DNA of 64,000 bases from an uncultured Chloroflexota bacterium (GTDB lineage: Bacteria > Chloroflexota > Anaerolineae > Anaerolineales > Anaerolineaceae). This document shows positions 28,001 to 36,213 of the stretch, one piece after another. The DNA is taken from the NCBI GenBank assembly GCA_902791025.1, contig CADATZ010000007.1:1-64000 (forward strand), in the 5' to 3' direction. Position 1 is the first letter of the stretch. Each line of letters starts with the position of its first letter. The translations under genes and the position numbers were made by a program. The notes below the pieces were generated by a model that was not told the origin of the DNA, searched no databases, and was given only the letters and a program-made list of their open reading frames with translations.

Positions 28001-28957
28001 GTCGAACATGTAGGAATAGTCAGCGGCGGTCAACGGGTTGGAAGCACGCTTCCAGGCATATACGAAGTCATTAGCGGTCAGGTCGGAACCATCGGACCAT
28101 TTCAGTCCGTCCTTCAGGGTGAAGGTATAGGTCAGGCCATCATCGGAAACTTCATAATCATCCGCCAGATCAGGAACCAGGTCACCTAATTCATCATAGG
28201 TGAAAAGGCCGCTAAAGGAGTTGGCAGCCAGGCAGGCGCCGTCAACGGAGCTATTCAGAGCAGGATCGAGATGATCCGGTTCGGAAGCCAGGTTGATCTT
28301 CAGGGTGGTGTCGCCTTCCTTGGTGGCGTACATAAAGTATTTGGTGCCAAAGACGGAGCTGTAAATGCCGTCAACCTTTTCAGACTGCATGTAAAGATCG
28401 TTGTAATAGTAAATCGGCAGAATTGCGCCGGTTTCCATCAGCATATCTTCAGCCTGATGCAGCATCTGAGCACGTTTTTCGAAATCAGTTGTTGTCTTGA
28501 TTTCACTGATCAACTCATCATACTGGTGCCAATCCGGCAGCGGGCTGACAAGAGCCTGAGCAACAGCTTCTTCCACAGAAGTTTCAGCGACAGGTTCTTC
28601 TGCTGGGGCTTCAGCAACAGCTTCTTCCACAGAAGTTTCAGCAACAGGTTCTTCTGCAGAGGCTTCAGCGACAGGTTCTTCAGCAGGAGCTTCAGCAACA
28701 GGTGCTTCAACTACGGTTTCTTCCACTGCACCTTCAACAGTCGGTTCTTCGGCTGCAGGTTCTTCAGTGGGGACCTCTGTCGGAGCTTCCGTAGGGGCTT
28801 CTGTCGGAGCTTCAGTCGGAGCTTCCGTAGGAGCCTCTGTGGGAACTTCTGTCGGTACTTCGGTAGGTACCGCAGTCGGTTCGGGTTTCTTACCGCCGCA
28901 GGCAGCCAGTGCCAGAGCGAGAACCAAAACCATCATAACAAGGTAAAATTTCTTCAT
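25085..28957 (-). CDS. Tandem, apparently permuted OppA-like lipoprotein
   Basis: A 1290-residue secreted lipoprotein: lipobox LAAC with Cys20, a PTE repeat linker (about 27-66) and an acidic E/A/P/V repeat (about 67-137). Two 534-residue units follow (138-671 and 757-1290), joined by an 85-residue Ala/Val-rich linker (672-756). Each unit starts with a 79-residue piece (SPLPDW to YATKEGD) containing LPIYYYNDLYM, normally near the C-terminus of family-5 binding proteins. The 455-residue piece after it (TTLKINLASEPD to NNDAQFGRY) is normally the N-terminal bulk. The order is thus C-N-linker-C-N. DNA of the copies is about 95% identical where compared by eye, with mainly synonymous changes. GGGAG precedes the ATG. 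It is the last gene of the minus-strand opp operon. Confidence 0.83.
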   Translation of the reverse strand: MKKFYLVMMVLVLALALAACGGKKPEPTAVPTEVPTEVPTEAPTEAPTEAPTEAPTEAPTEVPTEEPAAEEPTVEGAVEETVVEAPVAEAPAEEPVAEASAEEPVAETSVEEAVAEAPAEEPVAETSVEEAVAQALVSPLPDWHQYDELISEIKTTTDFEKRAQMLHQAEDMLMETGAILPIYYYNDLYMQSEKVDGIYSSVFGTKYFMYATKEGDTTLKINLASEPDHLDPALNSSVDGACLAANSFSGLFTYDELGDLVPDLADDYEVSDDGLTYTFTLKDGLKWSDGSDLTANDFVYAWKRASNPLTAADYSYMFDVIAGYDEVQLGEDALQVKATDDKTLVVTLKSPCAYMLDLMAFPTFFPVKQSVVEAKADWQTNPGSWAQEAGFVSNGAYTLESWNHDESMVYVKNPYWHNADEVSIERIEYMLSADDTAIFAAYRAGDLDFADTVPTDEIANLKDVDPEFHIIDNLGTYYVIFNVKSPLFEGKTVEQANNMRKAFSMLIDRQYIIDTVAQCEQEIATSFIPAGMADGNGGIFKDADSWNYPVEDGYYSTEVDVEGARKLLESAGFKFDENGKLSAETPLSFEYLTNTSSAHEAIAECIQQDLAEVGIEMTIRSIDWNVFLNERKDGNYDIARNGWLADFNDPINMLEMWTTDSGNNDAQFGRYATASDVVAAAVVDAVVEDAVEEAEAVVAGAVVDGAVAGAVVDAVTDSAVAGAVAAEAVVEEDITEAVVDAAVEEAVVDAVVDAAYSPLPDWTGYDKLIKDIKSTTDFEKRAEMLHQAEDMLMETGAILPIYYYNDLYMQSEKVDGIYSSVFGTKYFMYATKEGDTTLKINLASEPDHLDPALNSSVDGACLAANSFSGLYTYNADGELVPELAEGYEVSEDGLTYTFTLKDGLKWSDGSDLTADDFVYAWKRAADPLTAADYSYMFDVISGYDSVQEGVDALQVKATDAKTLVVTLKSPCAYMLDLMAFPTFFPVKQSVVEAAADWQTNPGSWAQEAGFVSNGAYTLESWNHDESMVYVKNPNWYNADKVTINRIEFMLSADDTAIFAAYRAGDLDFADTVPTDEIANLKDVDPEFHIIDNLGTYYVIFNVKSPLFMGKTVEQANNMRKAFSMLIDREYIIDTVAQCEQEIATSFIPAGMADGNGGIFKDALSWDYPVDDGYYDTEVDVDGARELLESAGFKFDEDGTLSDETPLSFEYLTNTSSAHEAIAECIQQDLAEVGIEMTIRSIDWNVFLNERKDGNYDIARNGWLADFNDPINMLEMWTTDSGNNDAQFGRY

Positions 28958-29027
28958 TATTATTTTCTCCCTAATAATAATTTCTATCCGGGTTTTTCGC
29001 CCAAATAGTTATACACAAGTATGGTTG

Positions 29028-29990
29028 TCAGATATTCCAACAGGCAACAAAATGGCCAGGGGCAGCCTCTTTTAACTCAGGCCGTTCCTGCGCGCATTTT
29101 TCTGTCGCATACCGACATCGCGTCCGGAAAGCACAGCCTGTCGGCATATTCAGCGGACTCGGCACATCACCTTCCAGCGGGATACGATGTCTGGATCGGG
29201 CAAGCTTCGGATCCGGTACCGGTACCGCGGACATCAGGGACACCGTATAAGGATGAAGCGGATGATCAGAAACTTCGTCGGCATCAGCCGTTTCCACAAT
29301 GCGACCCAGATACATCACCGCGATTCGGTTGGACATATGGCGAACCACGAGCAAATCATGGGCAATGAACAGGTAAGCAATGTTCAGCTTCTTCTGCAGA
29401 TCTTCAAAGGTATTGATGATCTGTGCCTGAATAGAAACATCCAAAGCTGAGACAGGTTCATCGCAGACAATGAAGCGCGGATCGACCGCCAAAGCCCGGG
29501 CGATCCCGATACGCTGACGCTGTCCACCGGAGAATTCATGTGCATAGCGGTTTGCCTGCTCGGAATTTAATCCGACCAGATCCATCAATTCACGAACCCT
29601 GTCAGTCCGTTCCGACCGGCTGCTGTAAAGATGATGTATGTCGAGAGGTTCTCCGATGATATCCGCGACCGTCATACGCGGATCAAGCGAAGAATATGGA
29701 TCCTGGAAGACGATCTGCATTTCTTTACGGTAATTTTTGATATTTTTTTCAGTAATCAGATTGCCGTCAAAATAAATCTCACCGGAAGTAGGTTTGTAAA
29801 GGTGCAGCAGGGTACGTCCTGCGGTTGTTTTGCCGCAGCCGGATTCACCGACGAGCCCAAGTGTTTCTTCCTCATTGACATGGAAAGAGATATCATCAAC
29901 AGCCTTGAGTGGTGTTGTTGTGAAGAATCCTGTCCGGATCGGGAAATACTGTTTGAGATGCCTGACATCAACCAAAGGCTGTGTATTCAT
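29028..29990 (-). CDS. oppF: Oligopeptide ABC transporter ATPase (OppF-like)
   Basis: A 320-residue ATPase of the peptide/nickel group. Walker A GESGCGKTT, signature FSGGQRQRI, Walker B FIVCDEP with ALDVSIQAQI, and H-loop IAHDLLVV are present. The C-terminal extension ends with the cysteine cluster CAFRTRC...C typical of OppD/OppF. The second-gene position and GxxGCGKTT form favour OppF. It overlaps oppD by four bases (29987-29990) and lies 70 bases before the binding-protein gene. Confidence 0.9.
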   Translation of the reverse strand: MNTQPLVDVRHLKQYFPIRTGFFTTTPLKAVDDISFHVNEEETLGLVGESGCGKTTAGRTLLHLYKPTSGEIYFDGNLITEKNIKNYRKEMQIVFQDPYSSLDPRMTVADIIGEPLDIHHLYSSRSERTDRVRELMDLVGLNSEQANRYAHEFSGGQRQRIGIARALAVDPRFIVCDEPVSALDVSIQAQIINTFEDLQKKLNIAYLFIAHDLLVVRHMSNRIAVMYLGRIVETADADEVSDHPLHPYTVSLMSAVPVPDPKLARSRHRIPLEGDVPSPLNMPTGCAFRTRCRYATEKCAQERPELKEAAPGHFVACWNI

Positions 29991-30994
29991 GACTTAGCTT
30001 TCTCCTTTCCGGCTTCTTCATATACTTTTTTGACATTCATCCAGCAGGCTGCGGAATGTTCCGGAGTGACCCAAATTTCATCCGGCTGGGCTTCCATACA
30101 AATCTTCATCGCGTTATCGCAGCGCGGAGCAAAATAACAGCCTTTCGGCAGGTTCAGCTGATCGATCGGCGTTCCGGAAATCGGGATCAGACGTTCATGT
30201 TTTCCGACGATACTCGGGATAGAGCGCATCAGCCCTTTTGTGTACTCATGGCAGGGGTTATAGAAAATCTCATCCGCTGTTCCCCGCTCGCAGGCTCGTC
30301 CGCCGTACATAACAATGATCGTATTGCACATATCCGCAATCACACCCAGGTCGTGGGTGATCATGATGATCGCCATTCCCATTTCCTTCTGCAGCTTCTG
30401 CATCAGTTCAAGGATCTGTGCCTGGATGGTAACGTCCAATGCTGTTGTCGGTTCATCAGCGATCAGGATGTCCGGTTCACAGGCCAGGGCCATCGCGATC
30501 ATTACACGCTGACGCATCCCACCGGAAAGCTCATGAGGATACTGCTTCACGCGTTTTTCCGGTTCATTTACCCCAACCAGGTTCAGCATCTCAATCGCGC
30601 GTTCGCGTGCTTCCTTTTTGCTTCTTTTGGTATGCAGCAGGATCGCTTCTTCGATCTGGTTCCCGATGGTATAAGTCGGGTTCAGTGACGTCATCGGGTC
30701 CTGGAAAATGATGGAGATCTTCGCACCGCGGATCTTCCTCATTTCCTTTTCCGGAATACTTACAATATCACGGCCTTTATATAAAACCTGTCCGCTTTTG
30801 ATCGTTCCCGGATCGGTCAGAATCCGCATGATCGAGTAAGCCGTCACGCTTTTTCCCGAACCGGATTCGCCGACGATGCCGAGCACTTCGCCCTCATCCA
30901 GGTTGAATGAGAGACCGTTCACAGCCTTCACTTCACCGGCATCGGTAAAGAAGGAGGTATGCAGATCTTTCACTTCCAAAAGTCTTTCTGTCAT
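29987..30994 (-). CDS. oppD: Oligopeptide ABC transporter ATPase (OppD-like)
   Basis: A 335-residue ATPase with Walker [11 protein letters not shown]-loop QDPMTSLNP, signature LSGGMRQRV, Walker [13 protein letters not shown] and H-loop ITHDLGVI. The GSGKSV and GGMRQRV forms are those of OppD/DppD. The C-terminal extension carries a cysteine-containing CYFAPRC segment. It follows oppC after four bases, with GAGGAGGTAAG as ribosome site, and overlaps oppF. Confidence 0.9.
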   Translation of the reverse strand: MTERLLEVKDLHTSFFTDAGEVKAVNGLSFNLDEGEVLGIVGESGSGKSVTAYSIMRILTDPGTIKSGQVLYKGRDIVSIPEKEMRKIRGAKISIIFQDPMTSLNPTYTIGNQIEEAILLHTKRSKKEARERAIEMLNLVGVNEPEKRVKQYPHELSGGMRQRVMIAMALACEPDILIADEPTTALDVTIQAQILELMQKLQKEMGMAIIMITHDLGVIADMCNTIIVMYGGRACERGTADEIFYNPCHEYTKGLMRSIPSIVGKHERLIPISGTPIDQLNLPKGCYFAPRCDNAMKICMEAQPDEIWVTPEHSAACWMNVKKVYEEAGKEKAKS

Positions 30995-30998
30995 TATC

Positions 30999-32072
30999 TT
31001 ACCTCCTCAGTTTCGGATCAAAAGCGTCGCGCAGACCGTCACCCAGCAGGTTGCAGGAAAGCACGATCAGACAAATCATGATTGCGGGAAAGACCAGCTT
31101 GTAAGGATAACTGGACAAACCACCGCGGGCGGCATTGGCAAGGGACCCGAGTGAGGGCATCGGTGCCTGTACACCCAGCCCGATAAAGGAAAGGTAGCTT
31201 TCCGTGAAAATCGCGGAAGGAACCTGCAGCGCGGTGGAAATAAAGATCACGCCCATACAGTTCGGCAGGATGTGCTTCCAGATGATCCGCGCGGAGCCGG
31301 AACCAAGTGCCTTGGCTGCCAGGATATATTCATTGTTTTTAATGGTCAGTATCTGACCTCTGACCAGACGTGCCATACCGACCCAATACAGCAGGCCGAA
31401 CACGATGAAGAGGCTGATCATGTTTACGCCCAGCTTCTGGAAGATCGTACCCTGCAGTGAATTGGAAAGGATCGTCGAAAGGATCACGGAGAGCAGAATG
31501 ACCATCAGTGTATCAGGCAGAGAGTAAATGATGTCCACGATACGCATCATGATGATATCGACCTTTCCACCGGCATATCCGGAGATAGATCCATAAATCA
31601 AACCGATAACCAGAACGATGAGACTGGCAAACAAACCAACCGCCAGAGAAACGCGTGTCCCGTAAATCACACGCATAAAATAATCACGGCAGAGTTCATC
31701 CGTCCCGAAAATATGGGGGAAGATCTCTTCGCCTTTTTCAATGGCAGCCTGTTCATTCTTGGAATAGGTAAATGGCGCCAGGTTCTTTGCCGTCTTATCG
31801 CGTTTCCCGTCAACCGTGATCATCTGGTCGTAGGAATAAGGGACGACCTTCGGAGCGATAACGATCAAAAGCACGATCAGGATCAAAACCACAAGGCTTC
31901 CCATCGCCAACGGATTTTTGCGCAGCTTGCGCATCCCGTCTTTGAAGAAGGTCGTGGATTCACGCATCACAATTGCCTGTGCTTTTTCATCCTCGGTTGC
32001 AGCTTCAAATTTCGAAAGGTCCAGCTGGAGGCTCAGCAGTTGTTTTTTGGGAAATTGTCTGTTTTCTTCCAT
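30999..32072 (-). CDS. oppC: Oligopeptide ABC transporter permease (OppC-like)
   Basis: A 357-residue inner-membrane permease with an N-terminal cytoplasmic stretch of about 60 residues, a first helix, and the OppC/DppC landmark HIFGTDELCRDYF before the remaining five helices. The ATPase-docking EAA loop appears as LAAKALGSGSARI, and SYLSFIGLGVQAP near the C-terminus is the usual DppC motif. AGAAAGGA precedes ATG 32072. Second gene of the operon. Confidence 0.9.
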   Translation of the reverse strand: MEENRQFPKKQLLSLQLDLSKFEAATEDEKAQAIVMRESTTFFKDGMRKLRKNPLAMGSLVVLILIVLLIVIAPKVVPYSYDQMITVDGKRDKTAKNLAPFTYSKNEQAAIEKGEEIFPHIFGTDELCRDYFMRVIYGTRVSLAVGLFASLIVLVIGLIYGSISGYAGGKVDIIMMRIVDIIYSLPDTLMVILLSVILSTILSNSLQGTIFQKLGVNMISLFIVFGLLYWVGMARLVRGQILTIKNNEYILAAKALGSGSARIIWKHILPNCMGVIFISTALQVPSAIFTESYLSFIGLGVQAPMPSLGSLANAARGGLSSYPYKLVFPAIMICLIVLSCNLLGDGLRDAFDPKLRR

Positions 32073-32087
32073 CTTTCCGGTTCCTTT

Positions 32088-32999
32088 CTAATCAAAACTG
32101 ATGCGCGGATCAACGAGCTTATAGACCAGGTCAGAAACAAGCGTCGCGATAACCATCAGCACCGCAAGGAAAATCGTCGTCGCCATGATCATCGGGTAGT
32201 CCTGGTTATTAATGGACGCGACAAATTTTCCGCCCAGGCCACCAATCGTAAAGACAGATTCAACCACCAGCGAGCCGGTGATAATGTAAGCTACCATCGG
32301 GCCGACATAGGTGATAACCGGGATCAGCGCATTGCGCAGTGCATGTTTCGCAACCACCCAGAACTGGGAAACACCTTTGGAAACCGCGGTACGGATATAG
32401 TCCTGTCCAAGTACGTCCAGCATGGATGATTTCGTCAGTCTTGTAATATAGGCCATCGGGGACATTGCCAGGGAAATGACCGGCAGCACGTAATTCGGGT
32501 TGGAAGAGGACCACACCGGGAACCACTTCAGCTGCAGGCAGAATATCAGCAGCAGGAGCGTTGCCAACACAAAGCTGGGTACGGAAACCAGCAGTGTCGT
32601 GAAGAAAATGATCAGCCTGTCGGAGATACCGCTGCGTGTCAGAGCCGCAATGCTTCCGAAGGTCAAGCCAAATACGATTGCGACTAACGCGGCCATCAGG
32701 CCAAGCTTCGCTGAAATTCCAAAGGATTCCGTGATCACGGTTGTAATCGGACGGCCGGTCTTCAATGAGACACCGAAGTCACCATTTAAAATATTTCTTA
32801 AATAAAGGATGAACTGTGTTCCGACCGGTTTGTCAAGATTGTAGCGTTCCTCAAGGACGGCTTTGACTGCCGGGGAAGGAGCCTTTTCTGAAGCAAAAGG
32901 GCCGCCGGGAATCGCATTCATAGCGAAAAACGTGATCGTGATGATGATGAACACAGTTACGATTGCCAGTAAGATTCGTTTGACAAAGTATCGCAGCAT
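32088..32999 (-). CDS. oppB: Oligopeptide ABC transporter permease (OppB-like)
   Basis: A 303-residue inner-membrane permease with six helices. The N-terminal MLRYFVKRIL, the loop AIPGGPF, YNLDKPVGTQF and GDFGVSL, and the C-terminal FTIGGLG are family landmarks. The start is set at ATG 32999: AGGAGGTGA lies eight bases upstream. A GTG at 33011 sits inside that ribosome site and is rejected. First gene of the operon oppB-C-D-F-A. Confidence 0.9.
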   Translation of the reverse strand: MLRYFVKRILLAIVTVFIIITITFFAMNAIPGGPFASEKAPSPAVKAVLEERYNLDKPVGTQFILYLRNILNGDFGVSLKTGRPITTVITESFGISAKLGLMAALVAIVFGLTFGSIAALTRSGISDRLIIFFTTLLVSVPSFVLATLLLLIFCLQLKWFPVWSSSNPNYVLPVISLAMSPMAYITRLTKSSMLDVLGQDYIRTAVSKGVSQFWVVAKHALRNALIPVITYVGPMVAYIITGSLVVESVFTIGGLGGKFVASINNQDYPMIMATTIFLAVLMVIATLVSDLVYKLVDPRISFD

Positions 33000-33151
33000 A
33001 TTGTGGTTCACCTCCTGATAATAACTAAAAAAACATAACAGCGGAATCTAATACCACTGTCACGCAATAAATTTATCTGATAAATAATAATCGTCTCAAA
33101 ACCGGAAACTCTTTTTCGTGTATATATCCTAAAATTTTTCTACAGTTGAAT

Positions 33152-33160
33152 ACTATACCA
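33152..33160 (-). promoter_or_regulatory. Extended -10 promoter of opp operon
   Basis: On the minus strand TGGTATAGT, a TG-N-TATAnT box, about 150 bases before the oppB start. The -35 region is poor. Confidence 0.4.
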
Positions 33161-33272
33161 CAGTTTTCGGATTTCTATGAATTTGGGTAAGGCATTTATT
33201 ACTTTAGCACACGCAAGTGAAACTGTAAATTTATAACTTTTTGGAAACTGAATCGTATCAATTCAGTACGGC

Positions 33273-33333
33273 GCACATGGGGACTGGCAACTTGTGTTGC
33301 GAAGCCAACACGAGCGTGCCTGTCCCCATGTGC
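33273..33333 (+). repeat. Hairpin element C (61 bp)
   Basis: GCACATGGGG and CCCCATGTGC arms. The inner stem is TGTGTTG/CCAACAC around GCGAAG, where elements A and D have GTGCGG/CCGCAC: both sides of the stem changed together. The flanks GGC and GCC extend the outer stem. Confidence 0.85.
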
Positions 33334-33370
33334 TGTGCGCCGCTGAGGGTTCTGAATAGACATGATATTC

Positions 33371-33787
33371 TTATTTTATAATAAAAGCGATCAGCAAGAA
33401 TGCAAGGAAACAGAACAGGTCCGCGGCGAGTATGCAGAGATCCTTCTCTTTATCATCAAGTTCATCAAACCCGATTCCGGGGCGTTCTTCAATATAATCG
33501 ATCATGTCACCGTACATCCGCGATGGTTTCTTTGAAGGGTTCACCCGCATCATCATGAGTTTCGGCAGCTTTACACCATCCAGCCGCAGCCAGGCAATGA
33601 CAGCAAGCAAAGCGAAGACGAATGCGCAGAGAAAAAAGGCATCCTTTTTTACGGAATGTCCGACACTTTGGGATATAAAGAAATCCGCCAGCAGCACAAT
33701 AAACAAGGCCAGCACAAACCGGGTGAAGGCCATATAGATCATCGGCCGCAGCATATAAGGTTCATAGATTTCCTTGATCTTTTTCAC
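33371..33787 (-). CDS. Small membrane protein, unknown function
   Basis: A 138-residue protein with three likely membrane helices (about 17-38, 46-66 and 116-137) and a charged cytoplasmic middle containing MYGDMIDYIEERPG. The start is GTG 33787 with AAGGTGAG upstream. I recognise no family. It lies between two hairpin elements and apart from the opp operon, with its own AT-rich upstream region. Confidence 0.6.
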   Translation of the reverse strand: MKKIKEIYEPYMLRPMIYMAFTRFVLALFIVLLADFFISQSVGHSVKKDAFFLCAFVFALLAVIAWLRLDGVKLPKLMMMRVNPSKKPSRMYGDMIDYIEERPGIGFDELDDKEKDLCILAADLFCFLAFLLIAFIIK

Positions 33788-33922
33788 AACTCACCTTTTC
33801 CGCTAACTCCCTGTAATTTATATCATCACATTCATTCCCGAATATTAAATCATTCCATGAATTCATTTTGATTTTAGTATATCAGAAAATCAAAAATTTT
33901 TCACATCTATATCAGAACGGAA

Positions 33923-33982
33923 AACATGGGGTCTGGCATCTTGTGCGGCACAGCCCGCACAAGTGTGCCTGTCCCCATGTGC
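33923..33982 (+). repeat. Hairpin element D (60 bp)
   Basis: ACATGGGG and CCCCATGT arms, inner stem TTGTGCGG/CCCGCACAA as in element A. Its right-hand half reads GTGTGCCTGTCCCCATGTGC, as in elements A and C apart from single bases. Confidence 0.85.
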
Positions 33983-34038
33983 GAAGAGCAATTTCCAAAA
34001 TGATACTAACTCGCAAAAAGTGAACTGTAACAATTTTC

Positions 34039-34067
34039 TTGACGTTAAAAATTGAAAAAGGTAGAAT
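34039..34067 (+). promoter_or_regulatory. Sigma-70-type promoter, first peptide-binding protein
   Basis: TTGACG (34039-34044), 17 bases, TAGAAT (34062-34067), 46 bases before the start at 34113. The -35 box is identical to those at 11239 (minus strand) and 36152. Confidence 0.75.
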
Positions 34068-34112
34068 GAGAAGAACTTTTTATACTCTTTTTTTATTATC
34101 AGGAGGGTTATT

Positions 34113-36026
34113 ATGAATAAGATTCTGTCTGTTCTGTTGGCATTTGTGCTTCTGTTCAGCGCATCGCTTGCGTTCGCGGAAGAACAAACCTATCTGAACA
34201 CCTACGAAACAAAGGGCCGTGAAGTGGAAACCTGGAATGTTCACTATTCACAGCAGGCCGTAAACAACAATGTCATGGTCAACCTCATCGACGGGCTCAT
34301 GACCAACGACAATCACGGCAACATGCAGCTGAACGCCGCTAAATCCTATGAATCCCCCGACGGCGGGAAAACCTGGGTCTTCACGATCAACGAAGGTATG
34401 ACCTGGTTCAACAAGGACGGCGAATATCAGGCTGATGTTCTTGCCTCTGACTGGGCTACCGGGCTGGAATGGGTACTAAACTACGCGAAAAATGATTCCT
34501 ATAACACTTCCATGCCGAACCAGATGATCGCCGGCGCACAGGAATATTATGATTACACGAAAGAATTGGCTACCACCGATGGAAACGAAGCTGCCTGGGC
34601 ACTGACCGCGGAACCCGGCTCCGTTTTCGACGAAATGGTCGGCATTGAATGTGATGATGAAGCCGGCACGATCACCTATACGCTTCTCAGCGAAATGCCT
34701 TACTTCCCGTCAGTCGCCACCTACAACTGCCTTTACCCTGCTTCCGCTTCCATGCTGGAAGAGCTCGGAGTTGAAGGCTACCGCGATGTGACCTGGGAAG
34801 ATATGTGGTACTCCGGTCCTTATACCATCACCTATTTTGAATATGACAACCAGAAGGTCTTCACCAAGAGTCCGAACTACTGGAATGATGCCAACGTAAA
34901 ACGCTTCGATACTGTCACGCTCAAGATGGTTGATTCCGATGCTGTTGCCTACCAGCTTTTCGACAAAGGTGAACTGGATCATGTGACACTTGACCAGGCT
35001 ACGATTCAGGAGATCTATAATAACAAAGACCACAAGTATCACAACAATCTGGTTGAAATGCGTCCGACAAAATATGCCTATCACTTCCACTTCGATTTTG
35101 CCAAGAACCTGGCTGATGGAGAAACACCGGACACCAACTGGAATCTGGCAATCGCCAATGAAAACTTCCGCAAAGCCCTGTATTATGGTCTGGACCTGAC
35201 TGCCTATTTTGCTCGCTTCAACGCCATCAATCCGCTGAACTCACAGAACTTTGTTTATACCGGCAATGGCGTCTCCTTCACCTCTGACGGCGGTGATTAC
35301 ACCAAACTGGTACGTGCTGAAATGGGGACGGATTATGAATATGATCACTACAATCGTTATGATCCCGAAGCTGTCGCGGAATACAAAGCCAAAGCGATCG
35401 AAGAACTGAGTGCTCAGGGCGTCACCTTCCCGATCACGATTGACTTTTATATTCCCGGTTCCAACGATGTCGAAGCTCAGACCGCCAAAGTCCTTGAGAA
35501 TATCTTCAGAGAAGGCCTGGGAGATGATTTCGTCGTGCTGAAGACCAACACCTACATCTCCTCCCTTGCCAATGAAGTCCGCAAACCGCGCAAGGCTTCC
35601 TTCTACAAGACCGGCTGGGGTGCTGACTTCGCGGATCCCATCAACTTCCTTGGACAGGAAACCTATGACGATACATCCGCGTACTTCTCTGTCAATTACA
35701 GTCACGCCAATGAAATCACCGATCCGGATCTCATTGCAGCTTATCAGGAATTCACCGAACTGACGAAAGCAGCAGACGCTATCACAGATGATATGGATGC
35801 CCGCTACGCCGCCTTTGCCAAGGCTGAGGCCTGCTTCCTTGATCACGCTCTGGTGATCCCGACTCATTATGAATCCGGTTGGGAATTGACCAAGATTAAT
35901 GATTACACCCGTGTCTATGCCATGTATGGTATGCAGACTTACCGCTACGTCAACTGGGAAGTCAGCACCGAACCGCTGACCACCGAACAGGCCGCTGCCA
36001 ACGCAGCCGCCTATGCAGCGGAATAA
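34113..36026 (+). CDS. Peptide-type ABC substrate-binding protein (first paralogue)
   Basis: A 637-residue exported family-5 binding protein with a Sec signal peptide cleaved after AFA (residue 22) and no lipobox. The typical order is kept: NAAKSYESPDGGKTWVF near the N-terminus, YWNDANVKRFD and PDTNWNLAIANENFRKAL in the middle, and the late lobe (KTGWGADFADPINFLGQ) near the C-terminus. AGGAGGG precedes the ATG. The next gene is a close paralogue, and permease and ATPase genes follow. Ligand is probably a peptide; the locus gives no more detail. A strong terminator follows directly, so it is a separate transcript or heavily attenuated. Confidence 0.87.
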   Translation: MNKILSVLLAFVLLFSASLAFAEEQTYLNTYETKGREVETWNVHYSQQAVNNNVMVNLIDGLMTNDNHGNMQLNAAKSYESPDGGKTWVFTINEGMTWFNKDGEYQADVLASDWATGLEWVLNYAKNDSYNTSMPNQMIAGAQEYYDYTKELATTDGNEAAWALTAEPGSVFDEMVGIECDDEAGTITYTLLSEMPYFPSVATYNCLYPASASMLEELGVEGYRDVTWEDMWYSGPYTITYFEYDNQKVFTKSPNYWNDANVKRFDTVTLKMVDSDAVAYQLFDKGELDHVTLDQATIQEIYNNKDHKYHNNLVEMRPTKYAYHFHFDFAKNLADGETPDTNWNLAIANENFRKALYYGLDLTAYFARFNAINPLNSQNFVYTGNGVSFTSDGGDYTKLVRAEMGTDYEYDHYNRYDPEAVAEYKAKAIEELSAQGVTFPITIDFYIPGSNDVEAQTAKVLENIFREGLGDDFVVLKTNTYISSLANEVRKPRKASFYKTGWGADFADPINFLGQETYDDTSAYFSVNYSHANEITDPDLIAAYQEFTELTKAADAITDDMDARYAAFAKAEACFLDHALVIPTHYESGWELTKINDYTRVYAMYGMQTYRYVNWEVSTEPLTTEQAAANAAAYAAE

Positions 36027-36050
36027 CGATATTACTAACAATAATTTTAG

Positions 36051-36087
36051 AAAAGAGGACAGTAAAAAAAACTGTCCTCTTTTTTTA
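36051..36087 (+). terminator. Terminator between the two binding-protein genes
   Basis: AAAAGAGGACAGT (36051-36063) and ACTGTCCTCTTTT form a 13-bp stem around seven A, followed by a T run. Confidence 0.92.
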
Positions 36088-36151
36088 TGTTTATTTTTGC
36101 CATTTTATCAAAGATAAATTAATTTCAATCAAAAAAGGATTGCTGTCATTC

Positions 36152-36180
36152 TTGACGAATATCCGCAAAAACGATAAAAT
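36152..36180 (+). promoter_or_regulatory. Sigma-70-type promoter, second peptide-binding protein
   Basis: TTGACG (36152-36157), 17 bases, TAAAAT (36175-36180), 34 bases before the start at 36214. Same architecture as the promoter of the first paralogue. Confidence 0.75.
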
Positions 36181-36213
36181 AACTTAATAAATATATTTAT
36201 GGAGGATTCTATA

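Larger units (their letters stand above)
33000..33370. other. Gap upstream of oppB
   Basis: 371 bases without a plausible gene. Contents are the oppB ribosome site, an AT-rich leader, a probable extended -10 box at 33152-33160 and hairpin element C at 33273-33333. Confidence 0.6.
33788..34112. other. Divergent gap with hairpin element and promoter
   Basis: 325 bases. It holds a weak TATACT box on the minus strand (33876-33881) for the small membrane protein, element D (33923-33982), and the plus-strand promoter at 34039-34067. No gene seen. Confidence 0.6.

Noticed and set aside
25694..28189. Very long open frame on the plus strand opposite the OppA-like gene
   Set aside because: It is antisense to a gene with clear family motifs, is duplicated with the same period, and its translation has no recognisable domain. 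It results from biased codon use in the real gene.
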